64,000 nucleotides of DNA, from the NCBI GenBank assembly GCA_963748295.1, contig CAVVIH010000004.1, forward strand, positions 248,001 through 312,000. Direction: 5' to 3'. Below, one piece after another: positions 11,415 to 19,502 of the stretch. Made by a program: the position numbers and the translations under genes. Each line of letters opens with the position of its first letter. Position 1 is the first letter of the stretch. Below the pieces are notes generated by a model. The model ran no database searches. It saw only the letters and a list, made by a program, of their open reading frames with translations, and had not been told where the DNA came from. This DNA is from CAVVIH01 sp963748295 (GTDB lineage Bacteria > Acidobacteriota > Vicinamibacteria > Vicinamibacterales > 2-12-FULL-66-21).

Positions 11415-13197
11415 ACAGCGGCCGATCGGGGCAGGGGCCCGCTTCGCGAATCTGACGGATCTTGTCGAGGAATGCGCGCACCCAGAGCTTCGGGTTCCGG
11501 CTCTCGACGCTCACCGCATCGTATTGCGTCATTCGCGACGCCGTGAAGAGCTCCTCGATCTGCTGCGTGGAGAGTTGCTCGATCAGCGACAGCAGCTTTT
11601 GACGGCCGCCCTCGGAGATGTGACCCTCGGGAAACGTCGCGCCCTCGTACGGGAGCGACTCCATGCTCACCTTGCATGTTTTCGCGTCTGCCCAGACAGG
11701 ATGCTTGCGCCAGTTGTGCAGATCCAGCTTCGCGGGACCGAACGTGCCGCCGACGTCGTGCATGATGGCCATTGGCGTCGCGCAGGCCCCGTCCGGCCGG
11801 TCGCCGCCAGGGGGACACACGAGCCGCTGATTGTCGCTCTTGTTGTCCCAGTGCGCCAGGAAGACCGCGAGCAGACGCAGCGCATCGACCTCGTCGCGTG
11901 GGGAGCCGCCCCGTGCAGGGTCGATCTTGTCCAGCTCGAACCACGCCCAGCCCTGTCCGTCGCGCGCTTCGATCGTCCTCCCCGGCATTCGCCGCTCGAG
12001 CGCGACGTACTCGAATGATGGATCCTGTCCGAACCCAAGGCCGGCAGCCGCGCACGGGCGGCGCAGGCCCGTCTTCCGCAGACACTGCAGCGTGACGTAG
12101 GGATAGGACGGGCACCCGGAACACCGGACGCTTCGGACCACGAACATTCGATCGCTGCCGAACCCGAGCGCCGCCAGGAGACGCGTGGCGGCAACTTCGG
12201 TGTACAGCTCCTCGTTCGAGCGGCCGTATTTGACCTTCACGATCTGGCCGTCGGGAAGCTGGCAATCGAACTTCGGCGTCATCCCCCCCACGGTCTCGAA
12301 TACGAACGTGCACGAGACATCCTCGGTTGGCTGCCAGCCGCCGGCCGGATTCGCGCCGAGGCGCGCTTCGGACACGGGAACATCGGGCTGCCGCCACACG
12401 CGCGCGGAGACAAACGCCGCATCTCGTGCGGCCGCAACCGCCGGGGAAACGGCGGCATCGACGGCTGGCGAAGTTCCGGAGCAGGCCCACTGGGTTCCGC
12501 AGAGGACCAGGAGAATCGGCAGGCTCTGTCGGGCGATCTTGGATGCGTCGCCAGCGTCGAGCCGGGTCCGGTAGGGCAGTCCGGGCCGCCACGACGCCTC
12601 GTCGAACGGCAGCATGATCACGCCGACGAGGAACAGCGACAGTGTGAAGAACGCGACGTACCCTGTGGCCGGGGCGTGCGACTGATACTCGATGGCGCCA
12701 AGCGTGACGCCCTCCATCAGCGCGGTCAGCACGCGCTTCAGCGTGCCGCCGTCCTGCGAATACAGCGCCTCGAGACCGATGAACCGGATGACGAACGCGG
12801 CGCCGAACAGCACGGCCAGCGCCTGAAGCAGCGGCACCCGCTCGCGCACGGCTGCCAGCGTCGTCAGCAGCTGCGCGAGGAAGAACACGCTGAAGAGCAG
12901 GAAGAGCAGCCCGGTCTCGGGGGTCACGAGGTTGAAGACCTGCGCGCAGGCGGCGAAGAGCGTCAGCAGGACGACGAGCCCTGAGACGTTCTCGAGCGCG
13001 CTCCTGCCGGCGTTCATCAGCCGGTCGGGGGCGAGCGCCCGTGCCCGCACGAGGCAGCCCATCAGCAGCATCGCCAGAACCATTGCCATCAGCGAAGGCG
13101 CCATCAACCGGACCGTTTCTGCAATACGCAGACCGCCCAGCAGAGCTACTGTCAGGAAGATTGCCGGCAGGACGAACGATTCGCGTTCGACTGTCAT
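11395..13197 (-). CDS. Membrane protein fused to an extracytoplasmic protein-kinase-like domain
   Basis: A 600-residue reading frame with two parts. Residues 1-195 carry about six hydrophobic helices. A second hydrophobic segment at 222-240 (SLPILLVLCGTQWACSG) looks like a signal peptide or lipobox. Residues 295-590 form a Cys-rich domain with kinase-fold landmarks: IVKVKYG (Lys321/323), an acidic helix (EELYTEVAATRL), HWDNKSDN (449-456, a catalytic-Asp/Asn-like loop) and MHDVGGTFG (Asp481, DFG-like). The order matches HipA/Fam20/CotH-type atypical kinases, but the family is not recognised. The two parts may be separate genes joined by a sequencing indel near 12540-12580. The start overlaps the upstream gene stop (ATGA), implying coupling. 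Confidence 0.6.
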   Translation of the reverse strand: MTVERESFVLPAIFLTVALLGGLRIAETVRLMAPSLMAMVLAMLLMGCLVRARALAPDRLMNAGRSALENVSGLVVLLTLFAACAQVFNLVTPETGLLFLLFSVFFLAQLLTTLAAVRERVPLLQALAVLFGAAFVIRFIGLEALYSQDGGTLKRVLTALMEGVTLGAIEYQSHAPATGYVAFFTLSLFLVGVIMLPFDEASWRPGLPYRTRLDAGDASKIARQSLPILLVLCGTQWACSGTSPAVDAAVSPAVAAARDAAFVSARVWRQPDVPVSEARLGANPAGGWQPTEDVSCTFVFETVGGMTPKFDCQLPDGQIVKVKYGRSNEELYTEVAATRLLAALGFGSDRMFVVRSVRCSGCPSYPYVTLQCLRKTGLRRPCAAAGLGFGQDPSFEYVALERRMPGRTIEARDGQGWAWFELDKIDPARGGSPRDEVDALRLLAVFLAHWDNKSDNQRLVCPPGGDRPDGACATPMAIMHDVGGTFGPAKLDLHNWRKHPVWADAKTCKVSMESLPYEGATFPEGHISEGGRQKLLSLIEQLSTQQIEELFTASRMTQYDAVSVESRNPKLWVRAFLDKIRQIREAGPCPDRPLFIPSAG

Positions 13198-13691
13198 TTG
13201 CGGGGTTCGAAGACGCGCATCGGGTTGAGATCGGACGCATCCCGAACGAGGCCGCGCTGGAGTTCCGCGCGCAGCTCATCCGCAGATTTCAATCCGAGGT
13301 TGGTGTCGTCCACGACCAGGCGGTGGTCGGGCGCCAGCGAAATCGCGAGATCGACCGCGCGCAGGCCCTCCTTGAACAGCGCATCGTCGCTGTAGAGGCG
13401 TCCCCACCCCTGACGGTAATAGGCATACGCGACGTAGAACTGGGTGCGGGCGTCGCGCCCCGCGGGATCCGCGCGCGAGAAGGCCGCGCGCGCCTCCTCA
13501 AAGTGATCCCGCCGGAAGAACGCCAGGCCATCCTCGAAGGCCTGCTGATTTACGCGGTAGACGCCAATCTCCGCCTTCAGCCCACCGGTGACCTGCGCAA
13601 TTGTCTGCGGCTGAGCTGCATAGAGCCAGACGATCAAACCGGCGTAGGCGGCGGCGAAGACCAGACCCAGGGCCCGGACCATGGGACGCAT
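13194..13691 (-). CDS. Membrane-anchored TPR-like protein
   Basis: A 165-residue protein with one N-terminal transmembrane helix (residues 6-25). It then has a TPR-like helical region: AFEDGLAFFRRDHFEEARAA, RTQFYVAYAYYRQGWGRLYS and ALFKEGLRAVDLAISLAPDH fit two to three repeats. A charged C-terminal tail (LKSADELRAELQRGLV) follows. Its stop overlaps the start of the 600-residue membrane/kinase-like protein by 4 bp, so the two are translated together and may act as a complex at the membrane. The specific function is unknown. Confidence 0.6.
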   Translation of the reverse strand: MRPMVRALGLVFAAAYAGLIVWLYAAQPQTIAQVTGGLKAEIGVYRVNQQAFEDGLAFFRRDHFEEARAAFSRADPAGRDARTQFYVAYAYYRQGWGRLYSDDALFKEGLRAVDLAISLAPDHRLVVDDTNLGLKSADELRAELQRGLVRDASDLNPMRVFEPRK

Positions 13692-13771
13692 GATAGCGGA
13701 GTCCCCGCCAACGTTTTTGACGGGTCAGCCGTCTAATGCCTGTAGAAGTCTACATAGGGCCGGCAAGAATC

Positions 13772-13874
13772 CGGCGTTCGGCGTTCGGCGTTCGGCGCTC
13801 GGCGTTCGGCGTTCGGCGTTGGTCTTGGGAGTTGGTCTTTTTGGGAGTTGGGAGTTGTTTTTGGGAGCTGGGAA
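13772..13874. repeat. Two heptamer tracts (GGCGTTC then GGGAGTT) in front of a padR gene
   Basis: About seven copies of a 7-bp word GGCGTTC (13772-13820) are followed by GGGAGTT-type heptamers up to the TTG start codon at 13875. The tract occupies the position where the promoter and ribosome-binding site of the padR gene should be, and its GGGAG words may supply the Shine-Dalgarno sequence. Both words have the same 7-bp period. Confidence 0.75.
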
Positions 13875-14192
13875 TTGAACTTCACATATCCGACTGCGCT
13901 CGTGCTGCAAGCGCTGTCGCGAGGTTTCCACCACGGGTTCGACATCATGGATGCCACGGGGCTGCCGAGCGGGACGGTGTATCCGATCCTGCGACGCCTC
14001 GATCGCGAGGGGCTGCTGAAGTCCGCGTGGGAGAAAGCGGCCATCGCCCAGCGCGAGCAGCGGCCGCCGCGGCGCTACTACGAGATCACGAACGCCGGGC
14101 ACGAGATGCTGGCCGAGGCCATCGAGCGGTATCGCGTGCTGGACCAGGCCGTCCCGCATGCGTCCGGGCGCCTCAAGCCGTCGAAAGCCTGA
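13875..14192 (+). CDS. PadR family transcriptional regulator
   Basis: A 105-residue winged-helix repressor of the PadR-s1 type. NFTYPTALVLQAL opens helix 1. GLPSGTVYPILRRLDREGLL is the recognition helix-wing region, with the canonical SGTVYPxLRRLxxxGLL signature. RRYYEITNAGHEML is the wing and dimerisation start. TTG at 13875 gives the normal family N-terminus; a TTG 27 bases earlier lies inside the repeat tract. The permease gene starts 1 bp after its stop, so this is a PadR-permease operon. It presumably represses the operon; no clear operator is visible because the upstream DNA is repetitive. Confidence 0.85.
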   Translation: MNFTYPTALVLQALSRGFHHGFDIMDATGLPSGTVYPILRRLDREGLLKSAWEKAAIAQREQRPPRRYYEITNAGHEMLAEAIERYRVLDQAVPHASGRLKPSKA

Positions 14193-14193
14193 C

Positions 14194-16842
14194 ATGCGAC
14201 GCGAACCCCTGCCGCTTCGTGCCTGCCTCGCGCTGGTTCGCGCGTGTTCCATGCTGGTGCCGTCCGCGTCGCGGCGCGACTGGCGCGCCGAATGGGAAGC
14301 GGAAATCCACTATCGGTGGGCCGTCGACAATCGCGGCCGTTTCGATCGGAGCGACTTCATGGATCTGTTCAGCCGTTCGCTTGGAGCGCTGCCCGACGCC
14401 GCGTGGCTGCGGCGCCAGTTCACCGCCGACGCCGACGTCGTCCACGATGTGCGACACGGAGTGCGGATCCTGTGGAAGACGCCATCGTTCGCGCTGTCGG
14501 CGATCTTCATTCTCGCGCTGGGCATCGGCGGCACGGTGGCGATCGTCACGCTGCTCGACACCCTGTTCTTCCGGTCGCTGCCGTATGCCGACGCGGATCG
14601 CGTGGTCACGATCTGGACGCGCAACGCCTCGACGCCGACCCAGCAGGACGATTTCGCGCCGGCCGACTTCCTCGATTTTCGCGAGCGCAGCACGAGCTTT
14701 TCCGCCATCGCCGCGGTCATTCCGTATTCGTACGACTACACGGGCGGGAGCGAGCCCGAGTCTCTGTTCGGCGCGCAGGTCACCGAAGGGTTCTGGGATG
14801 CCATCGGCATGCGTCCCCGGATGGGACGTGACTTTCTTCCTGAGGAGTACAAGATTGGCGGACGCAAGGCGGTGATCATCACCCACGGGCTGTGGCAGTC
14901 GCGCTTCGGCGGCGATCCGAACATCCTGAGCAGAACGATCACGCTGGACGAAGCATCTTTCGCAATCGTCGGCGTGCTGCCTCGCGAATTCGCACCGCAG
15001 CTCCTGCCGAGGCCGGGTGAACTGTCGGTGTGGGCGCCCAAGGTGATTCAGGAACACGACAGGCGCATCCGAGGCAGCTCGTGGTGGAACGTCGTGGCGA
15101 AACTGAAGCCGGAGGTGTCGGTCGCGGAGGCGCAAAAGGAGCTCGATACGATTTCCGCGGCGCTCGCCCGCGAGTATCGGACGAACGAAGGCCGGAGCGC
15201 GTGGATCGTCCCGATGCGTGATCACCTGATGGGCGACGTGCGGCTCTCGCTCTTCGTGCTCCTCGGCGCCGTCGTCCTCGTGCTGGGGATCGGCTGCGCG
15301 AACGTCGCCAGCCTGCTGCTGGCGCGGGGCATGGAACGCGAGCGCGAGTTTGCGATTCGCTCTGCAATGGGGGCGGGCAGGCTGCGACTCGTGCGCCAGC
15401 TCGTTGCGGAAAGCCTCCTCTTGTCGATCCTCGCGGCCGCCGCCGGTCTCGCGCTCGCGCACTGGACCATTCGCGCGATTGTCGCGCTTGCGCCCTCCGG
15501 GATTCTCCGCCTGCAGGAGGCCACACTCGACGCGCGCATGCTGGCGTTTGCGGCGTTGCTGACCACGCTGACGGCGATCGGCTTCGGCCTCATTCCGGCA
15601 TTTCAGTTTTCCGGCCGCGCGCGCGACGCGCTGCGCGAGCGGCAGGCGAGCGGTCCCCGTGCCGTGCTCCGCCGTGGTCTCGTCGCCGCAGAAGTCGCGT
15701 GTGCGCTCGTGCTGCTCACCGGCGCCGGCCTGTTGGTGCGGAGCTTCGATCGGCTGATGAGTGTCGACCCGGGGTTCTCGCCCAGGAATGTCGTTACTGT
15801 TCAGGTGTTTGCCTGGGACCGGACCGGCACGGATGACAGGGTGAGGAGCTTTTTCGACTCGACGATCCGGCGGATGCGGACCATTCCCGGCGTTCAGTCC
15901 GTGGGTGCGGTGTCCGCCATGCCGTTTGCGATGTCGAACATCGATATCAAGACGACGATCGAGGTCGTCGGCCGGCCGGCCGTGGCCAGCCACGAACGCC
16001 CCGGCGCGTACCTGACGATGGCGACGCCCGGCTATTTCCAGACGATGACGATCCCGCTGCGGGAGGGACGCGTCATCGAGGATCGCGACACCAACGAGGC
16101 GCCCGCGGTCTGCGTGATCAGCAGCGAGCTCGCGCGGCGCGAATGGCCGGACGAGAGCCCGGTCGGCCGTCGAATCAAGGTCCAGTGGCAGGGACAGCCG
16201 GTTGAAGTCGAAATCGTCGGCGTCGTGAGCCAGATTCGGCACGAGCGGCTCGACCGTGCGGCACGCCCCGAGGTGTTCGTGCCGCTCGCGCAGGTGCCAT
16301 TCGGGTCGATGACGTACGTCTTGAAGGGAAGCGGCGATCCTCGCGCGCTGATCGACGCTGCCAAGCGGGAGATCTGGGCGGTCGATCCGCTGCTGCCGGC
16401 CTACGATTCCGCGTCGGTCGAAGCGCTCGTGGAGGCGTCGGTCGTCCGCGAACGGTTCAGCATGACGCTGATGTCCGCCTTCGCGCTCGTGGCGCTGCTG
16501 CTCTGCGCCAGCGGGGTCTACGGGATCATCAGCTTCACGACGACGCAGCGCACGCGGGAGATCGGGGTGCGGATGGCTCTCGGCGCCGACGGTCCCGCGA
16601 TTCAGCGGATGGTGCTTCGTGAAGGATCGATGGTGATCCTGACCGGCGTCGCGCTGGGGATCGCTGGAGCGATCGCCGGTGCGCAGTATCTCGCGACGCT
16701 GCTGTTCGAGATCAAGCCGGGGGACCCGGCGACGATCGTCAGCGTTTCGGTGGTCCTTGCGATGGTTGGTCTCGCCGCCTGTTACGTGCCCGCACGCCGC
16801 GCAACGCGTGTGGATCCGCTGGTTGCGCTGCGAAATGAGTAG
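14194..16842 (+). CDS. ADOP-type ABC transporter permease (MacB/FtsX family)
   Basis: An 882-residue duplicated permease. ATG at 14194 directly follows the padR stop. A soluble prefix (residues 1-90) precedes TM1 (FALSAIFILALGIGGTVAIV) and a periplasmic MacB-like core with FWDAIGMRPRMGRDF and FGGDPNILSRTITLD motifs. The central FtsX block is VLGIGCANVASLLLARGMER; a second periplasmic core and the C-terminal FtsX block (REIGVRMALGADGPAIQRMV, ending VDPLVALRNE) follow. This is the two-times FtsX layout of acidobacterial orphan permeases. No ATPase gene is adjacent, as usual for this group. The likely role is MacB-like export or mechanotransmission across the envelope; the cargo is unknown. Confidence 0.9.
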   Translation: MRREPLPLRACLALVRACSMLVPSASRRDWRAEWEAEIHYRWAVDNRGRFDRSDFMDLFSRSLGALPDAAWLRRQFTADADVVHDVRHGVRILWKTPSFALSAIFILALGIGGTVAIVTLLDTLFFRSLPYADADRVVTIWTRNASTPTQQDDFAPADFLDFRERSTSFSAIAAVIPYSYDYTGGSEPESLFGAQVTEGFWDAIGMRPRMGRDFLPEEYKIGGRKAVIITHGLWQSRFGGDPNILSRTITLDEASFAIVGVLPREFAPQLLPRPGELSVWAPKVIQEHDRRIRGSSWWNVVAKLKPEVSVAEAQKELDTISAALAREYRTNEGRSAWIVPMRDHLMGDVRLSLFVLLGAVVLVLGIGCANVASLLLARGMEREREFAIRSAMGAGRLRLVRQLVAESLLLSILAAAAGLALAHWTIRAIVALAPSGILRLQEATLDARMLAFAALLTTLTAIGFGLIPAFQFSGRARDALRERQASGPRAVLRRGLVAAEVACALVLLTGAGLLVRSFDRLMSVDPGFSPRNVVTVQVFAWDRTGTDDRVRSFFDSTIRRMRTIPGVQSVGAVSAMPFAMSNIDIKTTIEVVGRPAVASHERPGAYLTMATPGYFQTMTIPLREGRVIEDRDTNEAPAVCVISSELARREWPDESPVGRRIKVQWQGQPVEVEIVGVVSQIRHERLDRAARPEVFVPLAQVPFGSMTYVLKGSGDPRALIDAAKREIWAVDPLLPAYDSASVEALVEASVVRERFSMTLMSAFALVALLLCASGVYGIISFTTTQRTREIGVRMALGADGPAIQRMVLREGSMVILTGVALGIAGAIAGAQYLATLLFEIKPGDPATIVSVSVVLAMVGLAACYVPARRATRVDPLVALRNE

Positions 16843-16851
16843 CCATGCATT

Positions 16852-16934
16852 CGTAGCGCAGCCCTTTAGGGCTGCCTGCGCGTTGGCAGGCCTTTAGGCC
16901 TGCGCTGCGAGGCAAGGCTAAACCCTGCGCTACG
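16852..16934. repeat. REP-like GTAGCGCAG palindromic element between convergent genes
   Basis: Outer arms CGTAGCGCAG (16852-16861) and CTGCGCTACG (16925-16934) are perfect inverted repeats. Inside are smaller palindromes, GCCCTTTAGGGC and AGGCCTTTAGGCCT. The right arm supplies the TAG stop of the minus-strand PQQ gene, and the left end starts about 10 bp after the permease stop. A shorter copy of the same element is at 39218-39244. Confidence 0.75.
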
Positions 16935-18168
16935 AGGCCCCCAGATCGAGCGCCACAATCTGCTTTCTGTCGCGCAGGTAGAGTCTCGTGCCGCACAGCG
17001 TCGGCACGGTCCACGCGGTGTTCTCCAGCACCTGAGCTTTGGCGTGGATCGTCAGGCCCGATTCTCCCGGCGTGGCGATCACGAGCTTCCCGTCCTCGTC
17101 GAGAATGATCAGCTTGCCGTCCGCGCTGATCAGCGTCGAGCGCGCGACGCCACGATCGCGCCACACCATGTCGCCGGTCAGCACGTCGATGGCCGCGAAC
17201 GGTGCGGCACCGAAATCACCGTTCGACGCGTAGATGCGGGTTCCCACCCTCACGGCGTTGCCGAAGTGGATGCGCACGCGCTGGTTTGCCCACACTTCCT
17301 TGACGTCCACCTTGTCGCCCTGGCGCGCCAGCTTCAGCACGCGGCTCCCGCCGTTGTAGGCGGACGACACGAACAGCAGGTTGTCGGGTCCCCAGATTGG
17401 CGTGGCGACGTTGACGCCCTGCTCGGCGCGGTGCGCGACGGTCCATTCGAGCGCGCCGGTTGCCGGGTCCAGGCCCGAGACCTCACCGAACGTGAACACC
17501 ACCAGCTCGGGTCGGCCGTCGAGATCGATCAGCAGGGGAGACGAATATCCGTTCTGAAAATCCTGCGAGCGCCAGGCGAAGGCGCCGGTCTCCGCGTTCA
17601 CCGCAACGACGCCGCGCCCCGGACCACCCGCGGTGGTGATAATCAGATTCTTGAAGGCCACCGGGCTCGCGGAATAGCCGCAGGCACGGACGACCTGAGC
17701 TCCGCCTTCGACGAGATCGATCGACCACTGCTTCGCGCCGGTGCGCCGGTCGAAGCTGTTCATCAGGCCGCCCGCGCTGATCGTGACGAGCCGATCCCCC
17801 ATGATGAGCGGCGCCGCGCGCGGCGCCGGACCGAGCCGCTCGCTGCAGGTCTCCCTGAACGGCGCCTCGAACCGCGACTCCCACTTCGTCTTTCCGGTCG
17901 CGGCGTCGAGCGCGATCACGACGTCCTGGGCCTCCGCGCGATAGACGGTATAGAGCGTCTCGGCGTCGCTGACGATCGCGGAGTACCCATCGCCGAGCGG
18001 ACGCTGCCACAGCCGGCGTGGACCCTCCGCCGGCCATGACGTCGCGAGCGCGGGCGCGTCGGTGACGAAGCTGCGCGACGGTCCGCCCCACTGCGGCCAC
18101 GCGTGCGAGCCCTTGCCCGCCTCGGCCGCGGTCGCCAGCAGCGCGACGACGGCGAGCAGAGGGATCAT
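16930..18168 (-). CDS. Exported PQQ-like beta-propeller repeat protein
   Basis: A 412-residue protein with a short signal peptide (MIPLLAVVALLATAAEAGKG). Its WPQWGGPSRSF opening is typical of secreted PQQ-repeat proteins. Repeated blade motifs are present: VIALDAATGKTKWESRFE, SFDRRTGAKQWSIDL, VVAVNAETGAFAWRSQ, GLDPATGALEWTV and AIDVLTGDMVWRDR, giving about 7-8 blades. Enzymatic dehydrogenase residues are not evident, so a scaffold or BamB-like role is as likely as PQQ binding. It overlaps the upstream YHS-domain gene by 4 bp (ATGA). Its stop codon is within the REP element. Confidence 0.85.
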   Translation of the reverse strand: MIPLLAVVALLATAAEAGKGSHAWPQWGGPSRSFVTDAPALATSWPAEGPRRLWQRPLGDGYSAIVSDAETLYTVYRAEAQDVVIALDAATGKTKWESRFEAPFRETCSERLGPAPRAAPLIMGDRLVTISAGGLMNSFDRRTGAKQWSIDLVEGGAQVVRACGYSASPVAFKNLIITTAGGPGRGVVAVNAETGAFAWRSQDFQNGYSSPLLIDLDGRPELVVFTFGEVSGLDPATGALEWTVAHRAEQGVNVATPIWGPDNLLFVSSAYNGGSRVLKLARQGDKVDVKEVWANQRVRIHFGNAVRVGTRIYASNGDFGAAPFAAIDVLTGDMVWRDRGVARSTLISADGKLIILDEDGKLVIATPGESGLTIHAKAQVLENTAWTVPTLCGTRLYLRDRKQIVALDLGAS

Positions 18169-19285
18169 CGCGTCGCCTCTGCCGGTTTCGTAAACAGCTG
18201 CGGATCGACCTTCGGATTCACTTCGGCCGACTTGACGGTGAACGTCTGCGAAGCCTCGGGCTGTCCATCGAACAGCGCGCGCGTCGCGTGCGGGAGCATC
18301 AATCCGCCGGTTTGGCGAAAATCCGAATACACGAGCGTGTACGTGCCGATTTCACCGTCGCGATTTCGATCGACCAGTTCGATGCTGTGCAGGCGGCCCG
18401 ACTTCGCGTCGGCGGCGACCGTCACGTCCAGGTCCCCGTAGCGCACGCGCACCCGTTCGACCGGCGCGCCATCGATGCTGGCCGATGGAAGCGCGGCCGC
18501 TTTGAATCCCGCTTGCCTGCGGGCCTTCAGGAGGGCAAGCGGGTGGCGCCAGAAATTCCGTTCGAGGGTCGGGCGAGCATCGGCAGGCATTGGATATACG
18601 TTCCCTTGAACGTCGGTCCACTGCGCCGAGCGCGTCAGGTACCGTCGCAATCGTCCTGGATGCGCCCTGCATGTTTGGCATCGTCCGCTCGAGTCTTGCC
18701 TCGCCGGGGAAACGCAGGATCGTACCGAGTCGTGATGGTGACGTCCGTGTCTCCGCGGCGCTGAACCTGCGAGGCCGTTTCGACATACGACGTGACGTTG
18801 TCGACGGCGGCAGCGCCACCCATCGCGGCGACCGCCTTCTCGAGAACCTCGCGGCCTCGCGCGGCGGCAGCGGTTCCCGCGGGCATCGCCGGCGCGGGTT
18901 TCGGGATGAACTTCTCTGGCGAGGCGATGAACCGCTTGCGGCACTCGTCGGAGCCGAAGATATAGATCTTCCCTTCGTGCACGAAGTAATCGGATGGATT
19001 GGCGCCGGTGGGTGGGCCCATGCGCGCGCACATGCCGCCGAGCTGAATCTCGTATTTGTCAGGATTGCGCTCGAACGTCGCCTTCGTGTCCGGCGTCGAG
19101 AACAGATAGCGGAACCGGCCGCGCTCCACGCTGATGGCCGATTTGCCGAACACCTCCTTGCCCTGCTGCAGCAGGACGACGGTGTCGACGCCGTCGAGCG
19201 CTTCGGCAATTTGTGGCGGCTGAGCGGCCGCGGCGGCCGGAAATGACGCGAGCACGGCAAGAAAGACCAGCGAGAGTTTTTTCAT
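18165..19285 (-). CDS. Exported YHS-domain protein with LolA/LppX-like C-terminal domain (frameshifted)
   Basis: ATG at 19285 follows GAAGGAC. Residues 1-21 are a signal peptide (MKKLSLVFLAVLASFPAAAAA). Two tandem YHS-like segments follow. The first is GKSAISVERGRFRYLFSTPD...FERNPDKYEIQLGGMCARMG. The second is SDYFVHEGKIYIFGSDECRKRF with SPEKFIP. YHS modules bind metals or haem through Cys/Met/His. The C-terminal part (VEKAVAAMGG, then RYGDLDVTVAADAKSGRLHS and LPHATRALFDGQPEASQTFT) resembles outer-membrane lipoprotein carrier-like beta domains. The frame changes near 18730 and 18650. It forms a coupled pair with the downstream PQQ-propeller gene; copper or other metal handling in the periplasm is a guess. 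Confidence 0.7.
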
Positions 19286-19303
19286 GATGAATGTCCTTCT
19301 TCA

Positions 19304-19502
19304 GTGACCTACAAAAATCCGCGAGAATCCGCGTCCCGTGACGTAAGAAGATCCGCGAAAATCCGCGTCCCGTGACGTAAGAAGATCCGCGAAAATCCGC
19401 GTTCCGTGACCTAAAAAGATCCGCGAAAATCCGCGTTCCGTGACCTGTAAAGATCCGCGAGAATCCGCGTCCCGTGACCTATCCGCGGGAATCAGCGTCT
19501 TA
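19304..19502. repeat. 34-bp tandem array of ATCCGCG doublets (about 6 units)
   Basis: Units start at 19304, 19338, 19372, 19406, 19440 and 19474, exactly 34 bp apart, with the last one shortened. Each unit has GTGACsTAAnAA followed by ATCCGCG, three bases, ATCCGCG, then T(C/T)CC, so the two words lie 10 bp apart. The last unit ends with ATCAGCGTC joined directly to the TAA stop (TTA on this strand) of the minus-strand permease gene. Confidence 0.9.
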
